Positions 21,945 to 32,100 of a stretch of 64,000 nucleotides of DNA are shown piece after piece. Made by a program: the position numbers and the translations under genes. This DNA is from Talpa occidentalis. Lineage: Eukaryota > Chordata > Mammalia > Eulipotyphla > Talpidae. Where the stretch lies: positions 141,328,676-141,392,675 of the forward strand of contig NW_023604295.1 in assembly GCF_014898055.3 (NCBI RefSeq), read 5' to 3'. Position 1 is the stretch's first letter. Every line of letters begins with the position of its first letter. The notes beneath the pieces were generated by a model, which did not search any database, was not told where the DNA came from, and saw only the letters and a list, made by a program, of their open reading frames with translations.

Positions 21945-23410
21945 TCCTTAAAAAAAAAAAAAAACACTTTGTTTTAAGCAATTAAAATTCACTGCAAAGT
22001 TGAGAGGAAGGTGTGGCTATTTCCCATATGACCCCTGCATCCCACTCATGCATAACCTCTTCCATTATCAAGGTCTTCTGCTGGAATGGCACATTTTTGA
22101 CAATTAATGAACCTACAGTGGCACATTATAATCACCCTGAGTCCATATTTACATTAGGGTTCACTCTTGGTATTTAACGTTCTGTGAGTTTAAACAAATG
22201 TATAATGACATGTCTCCATTATAATAGCGTCATACAGGGTAGTTTCTCTTCCCTTGAAATCCTTTATAGTCTCCTATTCACTTTTCCTTCTCCTCCCAAA
22301 ACTAATGTTTTTATTATCTCCATAGTTCTGCCTTTTTCAGAATTTCAAAGAGATGGAATCCTGTAGTATATAGTCTTTCCAGATTCATTCCATTCACTTC
22401 ATTATATGCATTTAAGGTTCCTCCATAGCTGTTCATCACTTGATAGCACATTTCTTTTTTCATTGCTGAATAATATTCCAGGATCTGAATGTACCACAGT
22501 GTATTTATCCATTCATCTCCAAGGGGCATCTTAATTACGTCCAAGAGTTGGCAATTAGGGATACAGTTTCTATAAACATCTGTGTGCAGGATTTTTTGTG
22601 TGTGTTTTCACCTCTTTTGGGTGAGGGAGATAATTAATAAGGAGCATAATGAGAACATTTTGTGGTAAGAATATGTTTAGTTTTGTACAAAGATGCTTTG
22701 TACAAAGGCTTTGCCATTTTGCATTCTTACCAGCAATGTATAAGAGTTTCTCCACATCCTCACTAGCATTTGGTGTTGTCAGAATACTGGATTCTGGCCA
22801 TTCTGACACATACATAGTGGTTTCTCACTGTTCCTTTGATTTGCACTTCCTTGATAACATATGATGTGGAACATTTCTTCATATGCTTACTTACCATCTG
22901 TATATCTCCTTTGGTGAGATGTCTGCTAATGTCCTTGGACCATTTTTTATTTGCTTGTTTTCTTATTGTTGAGTTTTTAAGAGTTCTTTATATATTTTAG
23001 ATAGCAGATTTTTATCACATGTATCATCTGCAAATATTTTCTCCAAATGATGGCTTCTCTTCTCATTCTCCTGGCATTGTCTTTTACAGAACAGTTTTTA
23101 ATGTTAATGAAGTCCAATTTATTAGTTTTGTTTTCATGGATGCTGCCTTTCACGCTGTAACTAAAAAGTTATTGCCAGACTCAAAATCATCCTGATTTTC
23201 ACCTATGTTATCTTTTAAGAGTTTTGAAATTCTGTGTTTTACACTTAGGCCTACAATACATTTTGAGATAAATTTGTGAAAGTCTTAGGTGTATATACAC
23301 TCATTTTATATGTCTAGTTATTGCAAAGACTATCTTTGTTTCTTTGAAAAAATAAGTTGACTGTAGGCTTGCAGACAAATTTCTGGACTCTATTCTATTC
23401 CATCCAAATT
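21945..23410 (-). mobile_element. Old L1 3' end, antisense, about 1.45 kb
   Basis: A long antisense match to an old L1 3' end. Landmarks run in order: AAGTTGAGAGGAAGGTGTGG, CATTAGGGTTCACTCTTGGT, CAAATGTATAATGACATGTC, GCATTTAAGGTTCCTCC, GCTGAATAATATTCCAGG, CAGCAATGTATAAGAG, GCATTTGGTGTTGTCAG, ACCATCTGTATATCTCC, GTTGAGTTTTTAAGAGTTC, GCAAATATTTTCTCC, TTAATGAAGTCCAATTTATT and GACTCTATTCTATTCCATCC. The minus-strand frame at 22314-22544 encodes a piece of the ORF2 C-terminus (DEWINTLWYI... and EYYSAMKKE). The coding region is broken and 5'-truncated, so it is not autonomous. Confidence 0.92.
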
Positions 23411-23651
23411 TAATTTCCAGGTATTAAATTTTTGTGATAGTGTTTTGCTGCTTAAATGGATGAACAGGACAAAACACAAGGACTATATATCCATTATGGA
23501 GAGTAGTATTAAAGATGGTCTTATGGATGTTTAAGTAAAAATAATAATTCAGTTTGTCAAGTGGTAAGTCAAGAAGTGTTGATATATGAAGTAATACTGA
23601 AAATGAATCTTGAAGGGCAAGCAAAAATTGACATTCATTTCGTTCATTCAT
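23411..23651. other. Unique sequence
   Basis: Nothing recognised between the L1 and the SINE pair. Confidence 0.4.
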
Positions 23652-23666
23652 AAAAAAATCTGCTGA

Positions 23667-24231
23667 GGGCCTCCCTGCACAGCGGGTTGAGCACCGCACT
23701 GTGAAGCTGTCCGCAGCTCTGCAGTCTGTGAAGCTGTCTGACTCTGCAGTGGGGGTTCAATCCCTGGCTGGCCTGTGAGGGTCCCACATGGCACATCAGA
23801 CCTCTCCTGTCAGCATGTGCACTTCTCCCATCAGCAGTATATTTCGGTCGTCTGCCTGTTCTGCTCCCCACTGGTGAGTCTTCTCACCCTCCCATGCCTC
23901 TGGCCTGTACCCCAGCTCTTGTATAAAAATAAATAAATCTTTTTTTTAAGATTTATTTATTTATTTATACAAGCACTGGGTACAGTCAGAAGCATGGGAG
24001 GGTGAGAGAATTCACCAGAGCCAGAGCAGGGAACAGAACAGGCAGATTGACGAAATACACTGCTGAGGGGAGCAGCGGGCATGGCAGGAGAGGTCTGTTG
24101 CACCATGTGGGACCCTTGCCGGCGGCCGGGATTGATTTGGCGCTGCAGAGGCTGCAGGCAGCTTCGCAGCCCAGCACTCAACCACTGTGCCACCAGGGGA
24201 GGCTCCAAAAATAAATAAATCTTTAAAAAAA
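23667..24231 (+). mobile_element. tRNA-derived SINE, subfamily 2, split by another SINE
   Basis: The outer SINE runs 23667-23942, and its duplicated tail with a further A-run continues at 24207-24231. Outer target-site duplication: aaaaaaatctgctga at 23652-23666 and 24232-24246 (15 bp, perfect). The head has a small internal duplication (GTGAAGCTGTCCGCAGCTCTGCA, then GTGAAGCTGTCTGACTCTGCA). Part of the body is altered relative to other copies. The inner SINE is listed separately. Confidence 0.93.
23943..24206 (-). mobile_element. tRNA-derived SINE, subfamily 3, antisense, inserted in a SINE tail
   Basis: Reversed tail TTTTTAAGATTTATTTATT, reversed body with CTGGGTACAGTCAGAAGCATG and CACCAGAGCCAGAGC (subfamily-3 wording), and reversed head GCCCAGCACTCAACCACTG followed by CCACCAGGGGAGGC. 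An 18-bp duplication, aaaaataaataaatcttt, lies at 23925-23942 and 24207-24224. That duplicated text is the tail of the outer SINE. Confidence 0.95.
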
Positions 24232-24467
24232 AAAAAAATCTGCTGAAGTCCAAGTGCCAAGTGTTGGTTGAATTCCAAGGGCTTCCTCTGTTCCTCTGTC
24301 AGTCAAAGAGGAATAGCCCCTGTCCTCATAAATCTCCATTCTTGAATAAGACATTGACCGGTAAATCAGTTATGTAGAATAAACTGTTACAAACTGTTTC
24401 AATTTATGTAGAATAAACTCACCTCAAAAATTATGGACAAAATGGTATTTTAGAAGGGATGATAAGA

Positions 24468-24726
24468 GGGCCTCCCCGGTGGCGCAGCGGTTAAGTGCTG
24501 GGTTGTGAAGCTGCCAGCAGCTTCTGCAGCGCATGTTTGATCCCCGGCTGCTCCCAGGCTGCTCCCCGGCCACTGGAGGAGGGTCCCACATGGCGCGCAG
24601 ACCTCTCCTGCCGCCCGCTGCTCCCCTCAGTAGTGTACTTCGGTCCTTCTGCCTGCTCTGCTCCCCGCTCTGGCTCTGGTGAATTCTCTCACCTTTCCAC
24701 GCTTCTGACTGTACCCAGTGCTTGTA

Positions 24727-24797
<71 letters not shown>

Positions 24798-24803
24798 ATC
24801 TTT
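24468..24803 (+). mobile_element. tRNA-derived SINE, subfamily 3, long AAAT tail
   Basis: Full-length copy with intact A box (GGTGGCGCAGCGGTTAAG) and a slightly altered B box (GTTTGATCCCCGG). Target-site duplication agaagggatgataaga at 24452-24467 and agaagggatgacaaga at 24804-24819 (16 bp, one mismatch). The 3' tail is an AAAT array of about 18 units (24726-24799), likely length-variable. The flanking sequence is the older L2. Confidence 0.97.
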
Positions 24804-25134
24804 AGAAGGGATGACAAGAATGCCTGTCTGAGAAGGTGATACTAATTGGAAAGCAAAAGCCACACATACGGGGAATGCACATTACAGGCAGAGAACCCTG
24901 CAAAGCCAAAGGCCAAGGGACAGGAGCAAGTTGATATTTTCCAGGAATATTACCAAGTTCAGTAAACTGAAGTACTGTGCATACAGGAATAAATGGTAGG
25001 AAATAGACAGACCTGTAACCTAGAGTGAAGATCATGCAGGGTCTTGTCAGAGAAAACTGTTGGTGAAGGAGGATTCACGGGAAAGTGCTAGAGTATAGAA
25101 AGACTCACAACAGGAATGAGGTATATTCCAAATA

Positions 25135-25470
25135 TCAGTGACACCATCTGGCATTTGCCTTCCTCCTTCTGATTTCACTTATCTATGGGATATAGAGAAA
25201 CAGAACAAAGGGTCAGATAAAACCAAGCCAAAAACAAATCCTAGAAGTTTGACTATAAAATTGAGTCCCCCAGCGGGTAATGAAGATGGAGAACAAAGTT
25301 GAGAAGGGGCACATTGGACCGGGCACAGAGGACAGGGGTTGCCCTGGCGGTGATTGTGATGGGGTAACATACATCTGGACAGGTGGGTTCCTATGCCTCT
25401 GTATCATATATAGGACTATAAACCAATGCTACTTCAATCAAAATAAATAATAGAATAAAAACAATGGGAT
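25135..25470 (+). mobile_element. L1 3' end, sense
   Basis: CTTCTGATTTCACTTATCTATG, AACCAAGCCAAAAACAAATC, AGATGGAGAACAAAGTTGAG, GGGGCACATTGG, GGTTGCCCTGGCGG, GATGGGGTAACATAC, ACTATAAACCAATGCTACTTC and AATCAAAATAAATAATAG. This follows the plan of a 5'-truncated L1: ORF2 end, G-rich 3' UTR, 'taaaccaatg...ttcaat-aaa' tail. It aligns by eye with 37860-38205. Confidence 0.6.
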
Positions 25471-25494
25471 ACTTTAGAAATTTCAAGCAATTTA

Positions 25495-25595
25495 CCATAC
25501 CTTTGTTGCATTTTACAAATGGGAACATTAGAGAAATATTCTGTAGAAATGCAGGAGTTAGACTGAATATAGGTCTTTAACACAGCTTTATTTTT
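25495..25595 (-). mobile_element. Possible MIR fragment, antisense
   Basis: GCATTTTACAAATGGGAACATT followed by AGAGAAATATTC and TGCAGGAGTTAGACTGAATATAGG resembles the 'ccattttacagatgaggaaac ... agagctgggattcgaac' part of an antisense MIR. Short and diverged. Confidence 0.4.
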
Positions 25596-25603
25596 TTTCA
25601 AAG

Positions 25604-25877
25604 ATTTTTTTAAGATTTATTTATTTATGCATACAAGAGCTGGGGTGCTGGTCACAGATGCAGAAGGTGAGAGGAGTCACCAGAGACAGTGAGGAACAGA
25701 ACAGGCAATCTACTGAAATACACTGCTGAGGGGAGCAGTGGGCGAGGCAGCAGGCGAGGCAGGAGAGGTCTGCTGTGCTATATGGTTACTCCCTGGCCGG
25801 GATTGAGCTCATGCTGCAGTAGCTATGGATAGTTTCACAGTGCTGAGACTTAACCCCTTGCCCCACCAGGGAGGCCC
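25604..25877 (-). mobile_element. tRNA-derived SINE, subfamily 1, antisense
   Basis: Reversed tail TTTAAGATTTATTTATTTATGC and reversed head TGCTGAGACTTAACCCCTTG followed by CCCCACCAGGGAGGCCCC. The body contains a short internal duplication (GGGCGAGGCAGCAGGCGAGG). The target-site duplication was not resolved. It sits in the older L2. Confidence 0.95.
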
Positions 25878-26155
25878 CAAGGAGATTGAGTTGGAGTGTG
25901 ACATGTGCATTTTCATCTCAGTAGGATCACAGTTAGCAGAGTAGAGAATCTGGAGAGGAGCAAGACTGCAGGTCAGGAAGCCAGATAGGAGACAATTATA
26001 GTAAAATAACCAAGAGATCAGAATTGGAACATGAATGTGGATCAATCACTATTCAACAATTTAATCATGTAATGAAGAACATACTTCAGTGTTGTAAATG
26101 GTGAAAAACATGTGTAGTTTGATATGAGTTTCTTGCAAATAAAAAATGCTCAAAA

Positions 26156-26420
26156 GGGGCCTCCCTGGTGGCGCAGGTGGTTGAGTGCAGCACTGTGAAG
26201 CTGTCTACAGCTTCTGCAGCGCAGGTTTGAGCCCGGCCGGCTGGTGAGATACCCACATGGTGAGGCAGACCTCTCCTGTCTCTCCCACTGCTCCCCTCAG
26301 CAGTGTATTTCAGTCCTTCTGCCTGTTCTGTTCCCCACTCTGTCTCTGGTGAATCCTCTCACCCTCCCGCACATCTGGCCTGTATCCTGGTTCTTGTATG
26401 AATGAATAAATCTTTAAAAA
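26156..26420 (+). mobile_element. tRNA-derived SINE, subfamily 2
   Basis: Full-length copy from GGGGCCTCCCTGGTGGCGCA with GTTGAGTGCAGCACTGTGAAG. The tail GAATGAATAAATCTTTAAAAA is shortened. A short likely duplication is aatgctcaa and aatgttcaa. Confidence 0.95.
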
Positions 26421-26628
26421 TATAATGTTCAACATATACTTGAATAATATGGTTGCTTTAACTTAAAATTTATTTTACTATATATAATAAAGTGTAGAAA
26501 CCCTTACATAATAATAGGAAAAAAGACAATAGTAGGAAAAAGTAAAATGTAAATATCTGTTGCAAAATAGATAAAGGAAATGTCTATAACATTGGGAGAG
26601 ATTATATGAGATAACACTTCTTACATCA

Positions 26629-26900
26629 GGGCCTCCCTGGTGGTGCAGCGGGTTGAGCGCAGCACTGTGAAGCTGTCCTCAGCCTCTGCAGTGCAGGTTC
26701 GATACTGGCCAGTGCAGAGATACCCACATGGCGCAGCAGACCTCTCCTGTTTCGCCTACTGCTCCCCTCAGCAGTATATTTCAGCCAGTCTGCCTGTTCT
26801 GCTCCCCGCTCTGTCTCTGGTGAATCCTCTCACCCTCCCACACATCTGGCCTATACCCTGGTTCTTATATGCATGAATAAATAAATCTTTAAAAAAAAAG
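26629..26900 (+). mobile_element. tRNA-derived SINE, subfamily 2
   Basis: Full-length copy. Head GTTGAGCGCAGCACTGTGAAG, tail GAATAAATAAATCTTTAAAA. A 13-bp duplication with one mismatch flanks it: acttcttacatca at 26616-26628 and acttcctacatca at 26901-26913. Confidence 0.96.
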
Positions 26901-26913
26901 ACTTCCTACATCA

Positions 26914-27738
26914 AACTTGGGGCAGAGTATCAGTAAATTAATATAATAAAAATGGCTTTATCTAGAAACAGAAGAATTCTGACTTAGTGGCCAATCGTAT
27001 TCAAATCTTGTTCAAATTTGGTTAGTTGGATCAACTATACTGATAATTAAGATTTGGAAGAAGCCCTGCTGGTCATTATAATTCATCAAATAATTCTACA
27101 TAACTTAATGACTTTATACAAGGCCTTTTCCATCACCTCAGGCAGAGTAAAAACCATTTGGAAACATTTCATGGAAGAGTAACACAAACAATTAAGGTGT
27201 AATATGGCTAAATGACAGTTTAAAAACCCTTAAAAGTCTTAATTGAAATAAGAACACTTCTAGGACTGGCTTGAGGTGGTAGAAGAATTACTTAGATTAA
27301 TGTGAGTAAAATAAGAGATAATGGCATGAAATTAAGTAAATCACGCTGACCCTAGAGTTTGTGGATCATCAAACATACAAATGGCAGTATTAAAATCATT
27401 ATTTCTTCAAAGGCTTTAGATATAAAGATATGCTACAGAGGGAAAAATCTTTAGAATATAAAATAATGGGCATATTCAAGCTTTCAAAATTATCCATTTA
27501 GGGGATGTCATACCGAAACATTCATATTTTAAAAGGAATAGTCTACTTTAGTAACCATCAGTGAGACAAGTTGAATCAGTGAAGTGAGAGTTTAAAGCGT
27601 TCAGGAAGTCAAGTTTTACTAATAATGTAGAGTCCAAACTATACCTTGATCATTCATTTCAAAACAGAAAAATCAAAGCAAAACATGTTACAGAACAGAT
27701 AGAAAAATAATGAAATAAACATTTGGGGTTTCTGTGTC
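26914..27738. other. AT-rich sequence, nothing recognised
   Basis: No gene or dispersed repeat was recognised. Confidence 0.4.
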
Positions 27739-27790
27739 CATTGTTTATTTTCTTTTTTTTTTTAAGATTTGTTCATTGTTTATTTTCTTT
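27739..27790 (-). mobile_element. Tail-only SINE insertion scar
   Basis: A perfect 17-bp direct repeat, cattgtttattttcttt, occurs at 27739-27755 and 27774-27790. The 18 nt between are a T-run, TAAGATTT and GTT. T-run plus AAGATTT is the reversed end of the window's SINE tail (AAATCTT then A's). The simplest reading is a retroposition event that aborted after copying only the tail. Confidence 0.7.
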
Positions 27791-29212
27791 AGAGATTAAT
27801 ATATGGATGATTAGATGAACAAATACCAGGGAGAAAAACAATTAGTCTAATGAACACATTTCTCTGTAAAAGGAAGTTAGAAACAGTTTGTTACATGTTT
27901 ATGAGTGAGGTATTAATATCAACACAGTAACATTTTGAATATTAACAAAAATCTCACATATATGTGTATAACTATACATATTTTCATAGAATTTATATCA
28001 CTATATAATTAATATGTTATTTCTAAAGAGACTCTATACATATTAGTACTAGAATTGGTTGTAGATTTATATCACGGATAATTTATTACTCTTATTATTC
28101 GCCCCACTTTACAAAAGGCCTAGTAGTCAACCCTCTATTATAAAGGGGAACACAAACAAACCAACTGATTTTTGTAAAAATAGGACAAAATTGAATGCTA
28201 ATGTCCCAGAACACAGTTCTGGATATTTGGTACCTGGGCTTCTGACCTCTTCCTTCTGTTGAAAACCCCCTTCCCAAAGCATGGCATTTACAAGCCCCTG
28301 GTGTGCATAGAGAGATACCAATTTCTCTCCTATATCTTCCATTATTAAATATGAGCAGATAAGAAAAATCAGATATTTGAAGGAAAACTGAAGAATCAGA
28401 CAAAATATAAAGAAAATGATAAACTAAAAAAGAGTTGACTTTAGAAGGAAAATAATAATAAAAGAAACAGATAGAAGAAAATTTAAAAGGTAATTTCTGT
28501 TTTAAAAACTCTGAAGAACCTGAGATTTTATTCAGTAAATTTAACACTCAACTAAAATGAGTTCCAGAAAAGAGCTACAGAGACAACAACAGTACATTAA
28601 AGGTATCAAAGAATAATACACCAAAACTATATCAGAACTAAAAAAGATGCACATCTTCAAATCTCCCTATGAAAAAGAATAAAATGTCCTGACTGGAATT
28701 AATAGTAGCACAATTTATAATACCACAACACATATAGAATGTAGAATAAAATGAAGTGCCTGAATATTTGAGATATAACAATTGGCTTATCCCAATAAGA
28801 AAATAAGTAATAGACAACTTTATACTTTTGAAGATAATATAACAAAATAATTATATAAGTTAATCAAATCATATCATTAATTCAGGTCCAAATGAAGGGA
28901 AATGTGTTTTCAGTGACTTATGAAGAAGTGAGAAGAATCCCTTTGAAACTCTTCCTGGAAGTTCAGAAAGGTCATGACTATTTAATCATAGAGAAGAACA
29001 TGCTACCTTAGCTCTTGATTTGCTTTTATAGGGAATAATAATCTCATAATTACAGTACTGTAAAATACAACATATAAATGATTTTCAATATTTTGGGGCA
29101 ATTTGCTAACAGGTAATATGACTATCTGCTACAAAACAGAGCAGACTCACTAAGTGTTACAATGTAAATGTGAATTTGATTGACACAATTTGGGAGAAGA
29201 ATGGCAAGAATG
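27791..29212. other. AT-rich sequence, nothing recognised
   Basis: A 150-codon minus-strand frame (28095-28547) is the longest outside recognised repeats. Its start MLNLLNKISG and its body show no domain I recognise, and a second minus-strand frame overlaps it. I do not call it a gene. Confidence 0.35.
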
Positions 29213-29247
29213 GTAAGATGAAGCAGGAAACTCCTGCTTCATCTTAC
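29213..29247. repeat. Perfect 16-bp hairpin with 3-nt loop
   Basis: Left arm gtaagatgaagcagga (29213-29228), loop aac, right arm tcctgcttcatcttac (29232-29247). All 16 pairs match. The short loop makes a normal miRNA precursor unlikely, since those have longer stems with mismatches. A template-switch mutation is a likely origin. Confidence 0.95.
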
Positions 29248-30049
29248 AAAGTGTAAGCTTGATGACCTGCGACAAAATTTTTAGAGTATTATTTAAAACC
29301 TGGTAGCAAATACTAAGGAAGTAAAATAATAAGAAAAAATGGGTAGCAGGAAAGAAGAAAAGGAATTCAGCTAATTCTTATCTCCAATAGTAGAAATAGA
29401 ACTTATAGTTATTATATGTATGTAAAATTAGTTATATTAAAGAATCAAGAAATTATCCAGAGACATGAAAATAACTATCAGGAGTATTAAGAGCAAAAAC
29501 AGCTAAATATTTTTGTTCTGGGAAGCAGCACTGGGGATAGGTAAGAATTAGCAGAGACCCATATTATTCATTAGGTCTGTACTACAATTTTTAAAATGCC
29601 TGTTGTAATAATAGCATTGCAAAATTATTCATTTTGTATAAATTTACTTAAAGGAAGAAAAGGGAACCTTAGTCATAGTACTTCCTTTATGAAGTTGAAA
29701 TGAGGTCATGGCTTAAAAATGAGAATCATAAAACCCTAGCATTTTTAACACTATATATTTTAATTTGAATATCCCTTTATTTGTTGGGTGAAATACTTTA
29801 ATATATTTGAAAAATGGATGTAGCGTTCATAACTCTATGCTCTGAGTAATCTCATACATTTCTTTAGATGTAGAATGATCTATTACATTTCTTTTCATAA
29901 TAATTTAGAATTTATTTTCTGAAATGAACTTTGGTTCATATCCTTTCCCTCTAATAGTATTAAGATGTTATTGCTTCACCTATTAACAGATATAATTTTG
30001 TAAGTATTTACTGAGAACATAAGCCTTAGTTTACACTTCTGCATTGCCT
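29248..30049. other. AT-rich sequence, nothing recognised
   Basis: No gene or dispersed repeat was recognised. Confidence 0.4.
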
Positions 30050-30410
30050 TCTGAGAAGGCTTTTTTATCTTTTTTTTTTCCCTGAAACTTTTATTTCCGC
30101 CCACTAGCTTCAGCAACTTTTATAATGGGGATGTTCAGACTAATCCAAAGGGCAATTTACGCTTAACCTTTTCGAACGAAATTCCCTAAGCAGGATGTCT
30201 CAGCAGCTCATTTACAATTCTTACTACAGACAACAGACTACAGTTTGTCTCCAAGATTGGCTTTATGAATTGTAACCACAGGAGTAGACAGTAAAGGTTT
30301 TGCATTCATTGCATCTTGGCAAAGGGATTATACCTCAAGCAGCTTTCCCTGGAGTTCAGTCAAATAGAATCAGGGGTGAGGAAATTACTGACCTTTTTTA
30401 CTGAGCTGCC
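30050..30410. promoter_or_regulatory. Candidate conserved non-coding element (weak)
   Basis: Repeat-free block with retained CpGs (TTTCCGCCCACTAGC, TTTACGCTTAACC, TTTCGAACGAAATTCC) and motifs such as GGGGATGTTCAGACTAATCC and CAGCAGCTCATTTAC. No exon structure is seen. Constraint is inferred. Confidence 0.35.
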
Positions 30411-30514
30411 ATGAACTTCAGATGAAGAGGCCCTTTGCTGAGGAAGGGCAAGAAATAACTTGAGTTTCTTTTCCTGATCTATAAAGAAGGCAGTCTCTTG
30501 ATTTTTTATTTTTC

Positions 30515-30519
<5 letters not shown>

Positions 30520-30571
<52 letters not shown>
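30520..30571. repeat. (CT)n microsatellite
   Basis: About 25 uninterrupted CT units, just upstream of ATTAAATGAAACC. An antisense frame translating as Arg-Glu repeats is an artefact of it. Confidence 0.98.
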
Positions 30572-30575
<4 letters not shown>

Positions 30576-31525
30576 AATGAAACCATTGGGAAAAAATAAT
30601 AGTCAATGTGGGGTGTTAACAGAACATATTGGGGGACAACACAAACCTGCTAAGACAAAACTAGTGGGTCATTATTCTATAACTCCCCCCACTAATGTGC
30701 CTTTCTACAACAGCACCCAAATCCTAATGTGGGGACAGTGTTGCTCATTTCTCAAAGGACTTGTTACTTGGACTCAGATCGAACTAGAGAAAGCAAATGA
30801 ATCTATGAGATCTTGAGGTAATTACAGGCACATAATAAACATTTAATGGAGAAAGAGCTAAATGCAGCTGGGCATAGCTCTTGGAACCAGAATAAAACAG
30901 ATATTAATAAAACATGATACTTTGAGGCACTGGGCCATTAATTCCTATGGATGATTAATGGAGAATTATTTCAATATCACATTTGAATTTGATCTTCATC
31001 TTTAGAAATAGAAAGATAAAATCTAGACCTATATTAGAGAAATATTTCATTGGAGAAATACTTTTCATATATTATTTTCTAACTGTAAACATTTACTATT
31101 TCAAAATTTGATAATCTGAGTACTCAGACTATAATCTCAAATCCTATATTTTTTTGTTCATTCTTAGAAGAAAATCTGGCAGTTCTAATACCTAGCAGAT
31201 ACCAATAGATATAGATACAGGTAGGAAAGAACTGCTTATATAGCTATTATTAAATCTGTGCATGGATAAATGTTATAAAATAGTACAAGTTACTATTCAG
31301 TCTCCAAAATTATCTTTGGGATGATGTCACTTAGCAAATGATAGTCCCTATGTATTAAAACATTCAAGAATGATTTACATACATTATCTTCATTGCCATA
31401 GTTGTAACAAAGGCTAATCTGCTAATATCATGAGTAACCTCACATCTCTGCTGTCAACACAAGAAAGAAAGGGAGAGAGGGAGGATGGAATCAGATTTAG
31501 CCTACTCCCTGCAGTGAGCTAGTTT
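30572..31525. other. AT-rich sequence, nothing recognised
   Basis: A plus-strand 79-codon frame (30577-30816) has no recognised domain. No dispersed repeat was recognised. Confidence 0.4.
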
Positions 31526-31556
<31 letters not shown>

Positions 31557-31682
31557 TATAAAAAACTATATATATATAAAATTATATATAACTATATAAT
31601 TATATATAATTATAGAAATTATATAATTATATAACTATAATTATATATATATATATATAATCCTTTATATATATAAAGGATA
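31526..31682. repeat. AT-rich palindromic repeat block
   Basis: Interrupted (AT)n and ATAATTAT-type text, ending in a perfect 22-bp palindrome at 31660-31681 built on ATCCTTTATAT and its reverse complement. Such blocks readily form cruciforms and are often length-variable. Confidence 0.95.
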
Positions 31683-31929
31683 TTTCTGGTAAAAACCCTA
31701 ATTTTGGTAAGACCTCCCAATTTTCCTTGTTTTTAGGTAGTCAAGCAGGTGGTAGAAGTTTCTTCTGAACCCACAGGGTCTCTATTGACCTCAGATGGAA
31801 ATAATCTACCTGTCAAAGGGGTAGGTCTTGTTCAGAAGATCTTGGGTGGCCTGTTCCAAATCAGCAGTGACGATAATCCCAAGAGGTGGTTACAGTAGCC
31901 AGCTTCTGGCTTGAAAAATAGTCAGTATA
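31683..31929. other. Unique sequence, nothing recognised
   Basis: No gene or repeat was recognised. Could be the upstream part of the element ending at about 32100. Confidence 0.35.
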
Positions 31930-32100
31930 TAATTAAAACAGTGCTTCAGGATTATTGGTGCATTGATGGCTGATGTGGTGTGATGTGGTAACATACCTGA
32001 GGTGTGTGAAGGTATACCCCTAAATTACATGCAGTGTTGTAAACCAGTGTTATTCCAATAAAGGTGATACATTTTTTAAAAAATAAAATAAACACTGGTT
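31930..32100 (+). mobile_element. Possible L1 3' tail, sense
   Basis: GATGTGGTAACATACCTGAGG, GAAGGTATACCCCTAAATTAC, TGTAAACCAGTGTTATTCC, AATAAAG and an A-rich run. This shares the 'ggtaacatac ... taaaccaatgt-att-c' tail with 25340-25465 and, more loosely, with 38030-38150. The upstream part does not align to those copies, so the family call is tentative. Confidence 0.4.

Larger units (their letters stand above)
24255..26045 (-). mobile_element. Long antisense L2, split by three later insertions
   Basis: L2 text in antisense appears in three blocks. Block 24255-24467: AATAGCCCCTGTCCTCATAAA. Block 24804-25110: CTGTCTGAGAAGGTGATAC, AAAGCCAAAGGCCAAGGGAC, GATCATGCAGGGTCTTGT. Block 25885-26045: AATCTGGAGAGGAGCAAGAC, CAGATAGGAGACAATTATAG. 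Blocks two and three are separated by an L1 tail and a SINE, and blocks one and two by another SINE. Overall order fits a single old L2 3' region. No coding remains. Confidence 0.7.

Noticed and set aside
22314..22544. Minus-strand frame with EYYSAMKK-like text
   Set aside because: Real homology, but to the L1 ORF2 C-terminus in a truncated, broken L1 copy; not a host gene.
22682..22705. Repeated ctttgtacaaag motif as a regulatory pair
   Set aside because: It lies within the antisense L1 and is a local change in that copy.
24726..24799. AAAT array considered as a CRISPR-like or satellite repeat
   Set aside because: Four-base units without spacers, at a SINE 3' end; it is the SINE tail.
28095..28547. 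150-codon minus-strand frame
   Set aside because: No domain, low-complexity hydrophobic text, and a second overlapping frame on the same strand. Could be tested by protein alignment, but nothing visible supports it.
30418..30606. Arg-Glu repeat peptide
   Set aside because: Translation of the CT microsatellite.
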